NCBI GenBank assembly: GCA_900074885.1
Contig: FJUW01000021.1
Span: 534,975-598,974, forward strand
Source: Rhynchosporium graminicola
Taxonomy: Eukaryota > Ascomycota > Leotiomycetes > Helotiales > Ploettnerulaceae
DNA: 64,000 bases
Reading direction: 5' to 3'
The stretch's first letter is position 1. Each line of letters opens with the position of its first letter. Below, in pieces: positions 27,002-38,000 of this stretch. Under the pieces are notes generated by a model, which was not told where the DNA came from, did not search any database, and was given only the letters and a program-made list of their open reading frames with translations. A program made the position numbers and the translations under genes.

Positions 27002-28615
27002 TTACCCCCCTCTCCTATAAGGCTTCGTCCCCGAAGCGTGAAAAACCGCTACTTCTCGCTACCTCTCTTGAAGAATTGCGTACGAGCAGTAGCTATTATA
27101 GGCTTATCGTCCTCTAACTCGCTATAGTTATTAATACCGTTATTATACGCTTCTAGCTATTTTAGGAGAAATCTTAAGAGGCCTTTTGCAGTCGGATACC
27201 GTAGGTAGAAACGCTTAAGTAAGTAAGGAGCTATTATAGTGTCTAAGCAGAGGTACTATTCGAGGTCGTTATTAGCTCCGGTCCACCTGATTTAGTACTA
27301 TAAAGTACCGCGAGAGACCCTAGAACCTAAGATAGCTTCAATCTCCTATTTGTCTTACTCTAGTAATAGTTAGATTAGTACTAGTGCTTATCGTACCTGT
27401 TCTAGCAGCGGGTTTTCAGTATATTTACGTAGCGAATATAAGTAGAAAATAGGGTAGATTTACTACTCCTCTAGTAACTTGAGTTTCTAACTCTCCTTTA
27501 CCTTTTCTAGCACTTCTACTAGTCTATACTACTTATTAGAGAGCTTCCGCGAAAGTCTATCTATCTTCTAATTCGCTATAGAAATAAGAACTAAATCTCT
27601 AACCTCCTAATCTACCTCGCGGCGACTACGATTAGCTAGCCGCTCTATTTTATCTTATTAATTCTTAAGCGAGGATTTAGCGAATTCGGTAGTATCTAGT
27701 ATCCGGGTTACTACACGTAGCGTATCCTCACGATTAAGAGCCTCTATAGTAATAACTAGTAATAAAGGGTTATTCAGGTCCTAAGAGGTTCTTGCTTTAT
27801 AACTATTCAATAGCTGAAATAGCGATATAGTACTAAGAGACTCATAAGGAAGCGTAAGCTATACGATATCTATAACTAGTAGAAGCGAGCTCTAATTATC
27901 TTAGTAATACGAGCAGAATAGATATAATCTCTGCTTAATATACTAGTTTATAACCTCTGTTTAACCGTCGATATTTAGGTTATAAGTAATAGTAAGCTTA
28001 ACCTTTATACTGAGGATTCGATAGTACTTGTTCTAGAAACTAGAAATAAACTATAGTCCCCGATCTAAGACTATAGAATCTGGCATACCGAAGTATCGAC
28101 TCTAATAGATAGCGAATAGCTCAGCTATTTATCGTGCTATAATCGTCTTATAGTAAGGAATTAATACTAGTTTCTTAGATAGTCTATCTATTATTATAAA
28201 AGCTGTATCGTAACCTCCCTCGTCTAGTAGTAACTCGGTGAAATCCATAGTTAGGTATTAGTAAGAGCGTGCAGGAATAGCTAAGAGGTAGAGAAAACCA
28301 GGAGTCTTATCTCTCTTCGCCTTTATATAAGTATAACTACAATTTGCGATATACCTAGTAGTATCTATACTATATCTAGTTAATTTAGGATCGCGAGGCG
28401 ATATAAACTCTTTATATTCCGCTTTTTCATATCTAATATATAGTACTATAATTTTATTACTTAATTCTATTTATCTTCCGAGTATAATATAATCGACTCG
28501 TTTAGTTAAACGTTCGGGGGGTATAATAAAAGAAGGAGACGGCTGTAAGTAGTTATCGATATTTCCTTAGGCGTACTTAAGCGTAGGGATACGTTAAGAC
28601 AGAAGAGGGATAGTA
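27002..28615 (-). mobile_element. Third gypsy fragment, integrase to chromodomain
   Basis: Reverse translation gives an integrase core, MDFTELLLDEGGYDTAFIII followed by DRLSKK (about 28.12-28.24 kb), and downstream the C-terminal integrase region toward 27.1 kb. RT, protease and gag are not present, so it is a truncated element. It is RIP-mutated, with scattered stops. Confidence 0.65.
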
Positions 28616-29108
28616 TTACGAACTAGTATAGTTCTTAGTACTAAAACTATCCTAGCACTAGAATACTAATAGTACTACCTAGTAATAAGTACTAGATGGG
28701 TTTTAGTACTAATAGAGAGTTAGTACTATTAAAAGAAAGGCACTAATACGCTTATAGTATAAATAGCGAGTAATACTATACGCTTACCTGTATTAAAGTA
28801 ATAATAGTATTATAGCTATAGGTGATCCAGGATCACGTGATATACTAGACTGCTAGATAGGTCGCGAGAGCTTGCACGCTCTGCAAGACGGTCTTATATA
28901 GCTAGCATAAGAGAACGAAGGTTCTATATAAGACTAGCACTTCTGCTATTAGATAGGAGCTTCGTGCTTAAATTCATGTAGTAATTAATACTTACTTATA
29001 ACGTCTTAATTCTAATTAAGAACCGAACTTCTTATTTACTTTACTTTATAGCTGATACTAACCGACGAGCCTGTATACCGCGTACTAGTCAGAACCAGGA
29101 ACGTTACA
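28616..29108 (-). repeat. Possible LTR or repeat remnant ending GTTACA
   Basis: Non-coding. It ends CAGGAACGTTACA directly against the interrupted hAT coding sequence and is less depleted in GC than its neighbours. It could be the 5' LTR of the truncated minus-strand gypsy element, but no second copy is present to confirm this. Confidence 0.3.
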
Positions 29109-29879
29109 ATATACTACTTAAGTAGTCGTAAAGTACTTTCTTATAAAGAAGAGGAGATTGCCTATTATTAAATCAGTATAATAATATTATATATATATAT
29201 ATATATAGATAACTTACTCGTTTAGATAAAGAGTTAACTCTCTAAAAGAAGTACTTGAAATACTTCTAAAAGATAAATTATTCTCGATAATAAATCGTAT
29301 CAAAAGATACAAATATTTCTTCAAGTTAAAAGGTTCTTTATTACGCGAAGAGGGCCTTTTAGTACCTCTTAAAGAGCTAAAAGCTTGAGTTATAGTAGCT
29401 TGAGTAGAGCTACTTCCTTGACTAGAGGCCTCTTCGAGATCGGAAGTATCTAATAAATAGTTAGTTAGATAATTATTATTATATATAATAGTATATATAA
29501 AGAAAGAAAACTTACTACTTTCAGGCTCTAATTGCATTAGAACTCTCTGTATATTAAAGGCCTTATGATTAGTCTTATAATGAGCAATATAATTACTCGT
29601 AGAGTGATTAACTCTTTGATTTTTAAAGACCTTTCTATTAAGATATTAGTATATATATATAATAAGAGTAAATTATAATATTTACGAGCAGCCTTTATAT
29701 AAGCACTTTAAAGTTACTAGTCTAGGCCCTGTAGGGTCTATATTAGGTACTTCAAAAGTCTTTGAGAATAGACCTTTTTTAAAGATAATAGGTAAATCTT
29801 CAATATTAATCGTATAATCGGGAGAATTTTGAGCTCGATTTACAGCTAAAGATGTCTGATAGCCGGTAGTAGAAGACAT
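29109..29879 (-). pseudogene. hAT-family transposase, N-terminal part with BED zinc finger
   Basis: Spliced minus-strand model: 29879-29686, 29634-29516, 29449-29218, then 29161 to about 29109. The frame stays open throughout. It contains a BED-type zinc finger: LKCLYKGCSKVF (paired Cys) followed by NYIAHYKTNHK (paired His). Then comes a serine-rich linker and RFIIENNLSFRSISSTSFRE, the motif that precedes the catalytic core in fungal hAT transposases. The gene is cut at 29108/29109 by an LTR-like sequence, so the DDE core and dimerisation domain are missing. The third intron contains an (AT)n run near 29190-29208. Unlike the retroelements around it, this fragment has no RIP stops. Confidence 0.7.
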
Positions 29880-30839
29880 AATAGATATATATAGAGAAAT
29901 AGATAGATAGATATATATATAAGTATAAGAGGTAATATAAGTATAAGAGTAGTAGATATAATAGTATTAGAATCGATAAATCTAAAGAAGATAATTCTAA
30001 ATCTATAAGAGAACTTACATTATTATATACTAATTCTATCCTTTCTAGAAGAATCTATTAATTATTAAGCTTAGGTATTGATTTCTAAGCTTATTATTAA
30101 TAGTTAGTTGATTTATAAGTATTAGAAATCAATAGAATAAGATAGAATTATCTAGAATCTATTAGAAATCTATGCTTAGAAATCGTATTCTAGTAATTTC
30201 TACTACTTTCTAGATAATATTATTAGTAATATATTCTCGATAAGCTATTATTACTAATAGAATAATATCTAATGATTTATAATAGTCGATTCTAGTAAGT
30301 TCTACTTCTTTACTTAGAATCTCGCTTTACGTAGCGAGCTCGGTTCGGGTAGTAAGAGCTTAAGCTTAAAAAGGTAGTCTAAGCGAGATCCTAGACCTTA
30401 TTAGGCTTAGCTTAAGTCATATAACCTACTCGATTATACTTAATTATACTCAATTATGATTAGATTAGGTTAGATTAGAGTCAAATTTCCTTTGATTAGA
30501 GTTGAGTAGGAGGCCATACTCTAATCTAATCTAATCATTTCCCACACTGTGAAAAGGTTGACAGGATGGGAGGATAAAAAGATGGAAAGATAGAAGGGCG
30601 GAAGCAAGTGACGCATATTGAGGTTTGGAACAGGAAGAAGGCTATATAGCGTAGGTTGGGTAGGAGCTAGGATATGAAAAGAGGGAAATAATTATCACTC
30701 CGGCAAGTCTATGATGAAACGAAGTATGATTTCTTATTATATAAAAATGTAGCTGATGCGTCAACATGTTTTAATCCCAACTGATAATCCCCCATCCTGA
30801 TCTTACACCATGCCAAGCCACTTCGTACGCAACACCATC
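29880..30839. other. AT-rich hAT flank grading into normal DNA
   Basis: From 29880 to about 30535 the sequence is AT-rich with many short inverted and direct repeats (TTATTAGTAATA, TCTAATCTAATC), probably hAT 5' non-coding or terminal sequence. Near 30540 it turns into normal-composition DNA (CCCACACTGTGAAAAGG). The last 300 bases are the 3' flank of the aspartic protease gene. No gene is seen. Confidence 0.5.
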
Positions 30840-32136
30840 TCACGAATTAGCCGCGAAGCCGACGCGCGCGTTCGTCTTATCGTAGACCGAGTAGTAGTAC
30901 TCCAAGAACTTCTGCCCGAGGATGGTGTTGACCCCATAGGACCCACCGTCCTGGAGGAAAGCGTAGTACTTGCCAGGAACCAAACCGAGATTGGCGTATT
31001 GAGCAGCCGGAACCAGGTACTGGTCAGGTGTGAGGGTGTAAGTGGTCGACCCGATGGTGATGCCGAGATCGAGGGTCGGTTTCTTGACCCAATCCGGCAC
31101 TTCATTGTCGTTATCAGTCCCGGCGCCCGAGGCTTTCACGAAAGCGTTGAAGGCCACAGTAGGTATCCATGTGATGACTGTGCCGGTATCGACGATACCG
31201 GTACTGAGGCCGGCGGAGAGCACCGTCGATCCGTAGCTGAACTTGGTCACTTGGATACCCCAGTACAAGGAGCCGCGTCCCGACTTGAGTCTCGGGAAGT
31301 AGGTCAAGGGGCCTTTGAATTTGGAAGGATCGACTCCGCCGATGGTCAGCTCTCCATTGACCTCGCTATTACGGGCTCCCACCAGGGGTCGGAAAGAAAT
31401 CGCGAAAACCTCGGTCTGAATGGATTTTTGGGCCATGAGGTTGTTCATGAATGTTGGGACGTTGGTCTTGCCGACAACGTTAGTTTTGGCGGGTAAGGGC
31501 CCCAATCCAAGGAATCCATCGGCTTCTGCGTCTCCAGGGTAAGTAGCAACACCAATCGACTGAGCGTTGACCGTGAGCCCGGCGAAGCTGACCCTCTCGA
31601 GATACTCAACGCCAGAAAACGTCGAGGTTCCGTATGTCACGCGTACTCTGTGACCGGTCCACGTGCCGGTTGCACTCTTGGTGTAAGTCTTCTGAGCCCC
31701 AATCCAAGTAGTCGAAGCTGGTAGGGAGAATCAGTACGTTATTTAATGTTTCGGAGTCAGACCGAGAGGCTTTGTCTTACATCCAGTGTCCATTTGGAGC
31801 ATCCAAATCTCACCCCCAATCGTGACAGGGGCAGCGTAGTAAATATTCTCGTTGGCGATGGCACCCGAGCGTATGGCGCTGGTGTCCAATGTGTCGTCGT
31901 CCACAGCGTTGATTTGAGCTACACGCCAATCAGCCTTCGATTCATTCGGTGAGCTCGTGCTCATCAATCCTTCCTTTCTTACCAATTCGACTCCGGCCAC
32001 CCTGAACAAGGCTCCTTAAAGATTTGACGTTGCTTTTCCGTACTAAAGGAACAGCAGGTACATCCTCACGCTTGATTGCAGAAGCAGACACCAGAGAGAT
32101 AGCCGCAGCGACTATGATTGGCGATACGAACAACAT
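30840..32136 (-). CDS. Secreted A1-family aspartic protease, one-base frame disruption
   Basis: Exon 1 is 32136-31781, intron 31780-31718 (63 bp), exon 2 is 31717-30840. The start MLFVSPIIVAAAISLVSASA is a signal peptide, followed by a basic propeptide ending near GAIANENIYYAAPVTIGG. The first catalytic motif, DTGSSTTWIGAQ, is formed across the intron; the second is GIVDTGTVITWIP. The length fits pepsin-like enzymes (about 410 residues). Spliced length is 1234 bases, one more than a multiple of three. The propeptide frame (RKSNVKSLRSLVQGGRSRI) and the mature frame differ by one, the change falling at about 31,970-32,010. No intron of realistic size repairs this, so it is either a base-call or assembly error or a real inactivating indel. 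Both catalytic regions are intact, which favours an error or a recent event. A 17-bp minisatellite lies just upstream. Confidence 0.8.
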
Positions 32137-32157
32137 GATGTAGGCTTGGAAAGAGAC

Positions 32158-32242
32158 GAAACCGTGGAAAGATGGAGACCGTTGAAAGGTATAGACCGTG
32201 AGAAGGTAGAGACCGTGGGTAGGTAGAGACCGTGGAAAGGTA
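32158..32242 (-). repeat. 17-bp minisatellite, five units, upstream of protease
   Basis: Five head-to-tail 17-bp units (plus-strand consensus GAGACCGTGGAAAGGTA) fill exactly 85 bp. They begin 22 bp upstream of the protease start codon, in its probable 5' UTR. Units differ by one to four bases, the outer one most. Confidence 0.9.
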
Positions 32243-35025
32243 GGGAAAGTTATGAGACGTGGTCGGAAGAACAAGTCATCCGCACGCGTCGGTCAGAGTG
32301 GGTTGAGGAAGTGCTCAATATATATGGAAAAGAATGATTACCCACACAATGGAACACTTCGGTGTATTGCAGAATAGAGGTCAGCTAAGTATACCTTGTA
32401 AATCGTACAAGTGAAATTTGGACCTACAAGTAGATCGTGACCCTGGTAAACCATGCGTTCGTGTAGGAAATTAAGGAATCTTGAAAATCTCCTGCAAGCT
32501 TGCAAATCAAAGTTAAAGAGAGAAGGGTTTCTTAGAATGCTCACCTCGCGCTTCTTCAGTCCGAAGGTAGAGAGAGACCAGGTGATAGGTCTATCTACTA
32601 TTTCGGTCCTGCCGTGCGAAATCCAAACCTAAAGCCATCCTCGTCCGGAATCTACTCTGTCTACTCTGTACAGATATTGCCCCCAAGATTCAATAACCTG
32701 CCAAAACACGGTGGTGCTGCATAATTGTTTATAGTTTTATTCATGTGCCGGCGAACGACTGCCATAGTCTGATCTTCAGTGACACAGGCCACTGGGAGTG
32801 GAGGGGGAAAAAAAGGAGAGCAGACTGGTTTAAACTCGGTTTCTGGCAAATTACGGGGGGTTTTCCTTGGATTGGCTGGAAGTCCTTGCATAGTTTCCCA
32901 CTCTTCACTTTGAAATGAGCCAAGGCTAGGGGTAGGAAACTTTCAGATGAACCTGAAACTTCTGCGCTACTTTGTTTCCTGCCAATCTTCCGCTACTACG
33001 TATACGAAAGCATAGCGGCGAGTATTATTACGGAAGTACGATTAGCAGGGGGATCGATGATTCAACTACGAGTGGAAGTTACTCGCGAGCTCGTTTATAT
33101 TGGTCCAAGGTCTGATACCGACGGGGCCCTAAATTAAGGATCGAGGCTAAATAAATAAATATCGCCCGCGAACCTACTATAGACAAGTTTCAGACTAACG
33201 AAGAAAGAGTGGATATTGCGGTATTAGTACAACAAGCATGGATGGGGCTCAGCGACTTTAGTACGAAAGGGGATCTGCATTAAGCCTCATCCCCACCCCT
33301 CGACCATCGTCAACTTCGTCGGATAATTTATGGAGATTATCCTAGTATCTCAAACTAATGATAGGAAGAATTACCTTGTCGATTTACAAGCAGTGACGAG
33401 CCTCACTGCAACCCCCCCTCCGTACAAGTGGTAGCATCTACGGAATTCTGGCATTAGAACATAGAATTCTCAACGGTAGTAGTGATTGAGAAGTCAGTAC
33501 GCTCTAAGAGAGATGGCTACTGTAATACATCATGTAGCCCATGCAAATTATACTAAAGATAATTCATCGCCATATGAGTACAGAAAGGGATCGACGTTTG
33601 TCGATCTTGCCGTTCTTAGTAAGTCGGCGCGGCTACTCTTCAATCAACACTCACCCGCTCGATGTTCAAGAAGCACACATTGGGAGAAGGCGAGGGACCC
33701 AACATTAATCCTGTTCGACAGGTACAGTGCTACGAAAGGGTTGACAGTCGGTCTCGTCCACCAGTGTAAGGCAGCGTGGTTATTCTGTCAATCAGCAATC
33801 TACATTTCCAGAAATCATCCATGTGAACTCGCTCGAAAGATGAGCAAAAAGACAACACTGGACGACACCCACTGCCAAACCCCTTCCGTAGGAACATGGG
33901 GTTCGGGTTGGTCTTGCCCACCGCTACAAGTCGTCAGGTATTGTTTTCCATGAAACAATGTCGGAATGCCGATTTTGCCCCACAGGCTTCCTGTATACTT
34001 ATTTATAGTGCCAAGCGAGACCCACCATCCACCCCTTTTCGTAACTTCCTTCCCTTCCTCCGTGAAAGCGTGCTTATACTCGTTAGCGAGATTCGCCAGC
34101 GAGGGAAATGAGCTCCGAATAAGCTTTCTGGTATCCTTGCCCCCCTCCCCGAATAAGTCGAAGTGGAGAATAATCTACATGAAGGCTTTTCGCTAATCTG
34201 GGATGTAGTATCGGTCAGAAATTGGATCATATCCATGTTCGTTTTTTTTTTAGCGAGTTACAGGTATACGAAGTAGAGTTATGCGTAAGTCCACACCGCA
34301 GATACTCGTACGGTTTATCTCGTACAAGGCGAAAAGATGATATGTTATTAGTTATTGCTCGAGGACTCGGAATTTGCTAACATCACCCTCCAAAGGGCCA
34401 ATGGGGTTGCTTGGAAATTTTACTTGTCGAATAGACCGCGGTCTCACTTGTTGAGGCGCTGGGAATTCAATTGAAAGGGGGGGCGGGTAGTACTACCTCC
34501 GTACATAATCACTGATGAGAGCGTCTGCTCTATGCCAAATCAGTTGATGCAGTAAGATTGCCAGTAAAGTAAATATTCTACCCGCTTCCTCTTTGGGGTT
34601 GAACATACTAGGGCCCAGCTACCAGGGTCATCATGGTGCATTAGACCCTGTTTACAAGGACCCTATTAGCTTCAACCCTACGAAGAAACCAAGTGCTCGT
34701 CGATGTGATAAATAAAACACTATTATTTTTCTATATTCACGAGGCGCACCATAGGTCTCAGGCAATGCAGGATCTGTTAGTAGTTGGGGGAGAAATAGGC
34801 CCTGTGGCAAGAGAAACGAAGGAGAACTCTGACCTGATAGAGTGACCAGAATTCATGGACGTGGTTCATGAGCAGCCGATCGTTAGCCTGTCTAGCTGGG
34901 CTGTACACCTGTTAGAAATCGGTCGCTATGGCGATAGATTAGTAGATCATCTCACGCTGCACACTTATGAGCTTCACGGAAACATTGTCTACGCTGTACC
35001 GAGTAAGATTTCCATTCATCAATGT
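32243..35025. other. Spacer between protease and PKS, no gene supported
   Basis: Open frames here (33486-33953 plus, 155 codons; 32661-32891 minus; others) overlap one another and show no domain or splice pattern. The 33.0-33.2 kb part is CpA-poor and may be an old RIP-affected relic. There are homopolymer and low-complexity patches (GGGGGAAAAAAAGG near 32810, a T run near 34245). The segment includes the 3' flank of the PKS gene. Confidence 0.45.
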
Positions 35026-38000
35026 CTACAACGCGTCTACCTGTACCTTGTCTATCAATTTCTTGGCGACAACCTCCGCCAGACTTCTGAAGCTCGGTGC
35101 CTTGAGGATTTCCATCGTGCTTGCACCGACTCCAAAGCTATCCTTCAACCAAGTACGCAGCTCGACTGCTACCAACGAGTCTACTCCGAAATTCTCTGGG
35201 CTACGACCCGCGTCGATATCCTCAACCGGCACCAGCAGGAACTCGCTCATTTTCTGCAAGAGCGCCTCAAGAGCTGGAGGTGCAATGGTGAGCAAGGATG
35301 GCGCAGGCGACTTTATCTTCAGTTGCTGGATAAGGATGGCGGCGGGTCCAGACTGCTGGACTGCTGAAGATGATTGCCCACCTCCTGCGCCACTGTGAAG
35401 CAGGGCTCGCAATCGCGGCGCGGCATATGATTTGGGAGAGCGCGAGCTGAGCGAAGTGAGACCAAATATTTTCTGGGCAGGGCAATCAAAGCCCAGCAGT
35501 CTTTGTGCCTGACTAGAACCCTTCTTCACATCAATCGTTGATGTGTATCGTCTCATCTCCAACTCGATCAAAGATAGAAGCTCATCCTCCTTGACGCGGA
35601 CTGCAAGAATGCCCATGGCAGCCATGCGAGCATCCAAGTCCTCATTCTGAGTGGTCCATCCGACATCCTCCACGAAGCCAAGATCCAAGCTGCTTGAAGC
35701 CAGCCCTAACTGATGTCGATGTGCTGCCAGTGCATCAAGATACGTATTTCCCGCGGCATAAGAACTCTGGCCAAACTGGCCAAAAACACCAGACACAGAT
35801 GACAGCATAATGAAGAAGTCGACACTTTTTGGATCTGGCAGTGAGAGCGTCGCACGATGCAGATTGTACGCTCCATGGACCTTGGGATCTGCCACCGCTC
35901 TGAAGTCGGAGGGTGTTGATGCGGAAAAGGGAGCATCGCGGAGTACCATGGCCGAATGCACCACGCCACGAAGAGGTCGATCTACTGGTACAGTAGATAT
36001 AGCCCTCTCTATGTCTTCCATTCGTTCCACTTGCCCTTTTACAACAGTGACCAACGCGCCGGCCGATCTCAAAAACGATACGAGCTCTTTGGCAGCTGGT
36101 TTTGAGTCTCCCGAGGGTGAAAGCATGATGAAGCTGCGTGCTCCCTTGTCAAACATTCTCCTTGTGATAGCGCGTCCTATACCACCAAGGCATCCAATGA
36201 GCAGGTAGGTCGCGTTTGAAGGAAAACTGAGCATCTCAGAGACTTGGCATGGCTGGATCTTCACCCTTTTGCCCTCAGTCACCTTCCTCGAAATCACTAG
36301 CTTGCCGTGACTTCTGCCACTCTGCATGAGACGAAAGGCTGCTTCAATCTCATCCAAGCCATATGTCTGCATTGGCTTGATAGGAGTTGCGTGGCCCTCT
36401 TTCGCGAGACGACTGAGAATGGTCGTCACCCTTCCCCCTTGGTCTGGAAATGTCATGACTTGGCTCGCGTCGACTGCATGAAAGCTGACGCTGTGGCAGA
36501 ACATTTGCATCTGAAGCCTGTGACGTTTCAAAAAGTCGACGCGGCTAACGTCGACGAGATTCCCAGTGTCCGCGACACAGCTCCAGCTCGCATCGAGGAG
36601 GTCACCCGAGAGCGAGTTCAGAACCACGTCGACGCCCCTACCATTGGTGGCTCTTCGTATATCGTGCACAAAGCTATCGTTGCGTGAGTTGAAAATATTC
36701 TCAGGCTTGATCCCCATGACTCCGACCAGGTATTTTCGTTTTTCCTCGCTACCACAGGTGACGAAGATCTGACCCGCTTTCAGATATCTTGCAATCTGGA
36801 TGGCTGAAATCCCAACACCACCGGCACCCGAATGGATCAGTATACTCTGGCCGGGCTGCAGGTTCGCTTTGATAATAAGGGAATGAATCACAGTACTGGA
36901 TAGTTGGCTTCACGTTAGCATTTTCATGGCAACATATCATAGTTTCCCTTGTATGTTGGATAGAAGAGCCGGGGGAAGGAAAGAATCTAACTCGTGAGGG
37001 AGAACGTACAAGTAAACACACGGCATTGTTGCCGCCTCCTCGAAAGACATGCTTGCTGGAATCTCAAAGCAAAGCCAGGCTGGCGCCCGGATCAAGCTGC
37101 GGTAAGCTCCCTGGTGGAGACTGGGCAAGCCAGCAACACGCTGGCCAGGTTGGAGATGCGTGACTGCGGAGCCAACTCTCGAGATGACACCCGAATACTC
37201 CAAACCAAAATTCTTGTGTGGAAGGATGCCCATGCAAATGGCTACATCTTTAAAGTTGACTCCTACGGCACGCATTTCCACCTCGACGTCGTTGGCAGCA
37301 AGGGGTTGTTCGAGCTCCGAAGGTAACGTCTGCTCGAAGGCTAGCGTCTGTAGCAAACCAACTTGACGGATCTTGAGATGCCACTCAAAGCCATCAGCCG
37401 TACTGCTATCCCCTTGCGCTGATTCAGATGTCAGGGCGTAGATCCCAGTGTCCTCTGGCTCCTGATCTGGGTGTAGCTCCTTGAAGACAGAGACATCAGG
37501 CACAATGCGGTTTGTATATACAATACCATTGCGGATCGCAAATTCGCGCTCCGCAGATGCGTAGATACCAGTAACCTTGCCAGCTAGACGTGTAAGACGC
37601 TCTGTGATGGTGGATGGGTCTGTGCTAGCGTCGATGTCTACCGTAAGCAACACGAGCTCGGGCTCTTCCTTACTGAGCACACGACTAAAGCCGACAGCCA
37701 TGGCACCTGATGGGCCAAATGACGAACGATTAGGGCCTAGCGCATCGACTTGGCTCCGTTGTGTAAGCCAAATTACCGGCTTAGCTGCTGAGACGCCTTC
37801 AGCGACAAGTGACTTGATAAGCTCCCATGTGCTTGAAGACATGTTGGCTAGGAGGTCTGGGTCATGAAGTGTCGCGAGGACTACAATAGCATCCGGTGTG
37901 TGGATGTAGGATGGCTCCAAAGATAGGGAGCTCTCACCGGAGAGGATCGAAGAGAGCGTCCTGGTAATCTCTTCGACCCCGTTTGAGGTGGAAGAAGCTT

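Noticed and set aside
30810..31496. 228-codon plus-strand ORF
   Set aside because: Antisense shadow of the aspartic protease, whose motifs and splice sites fit the minus strand.
33486..33953. 155-codon plus-strand ORF between protease and PKS
   Set aside because: No recognisable motif, composition not protein-like, overlapped by frames on the other strand.
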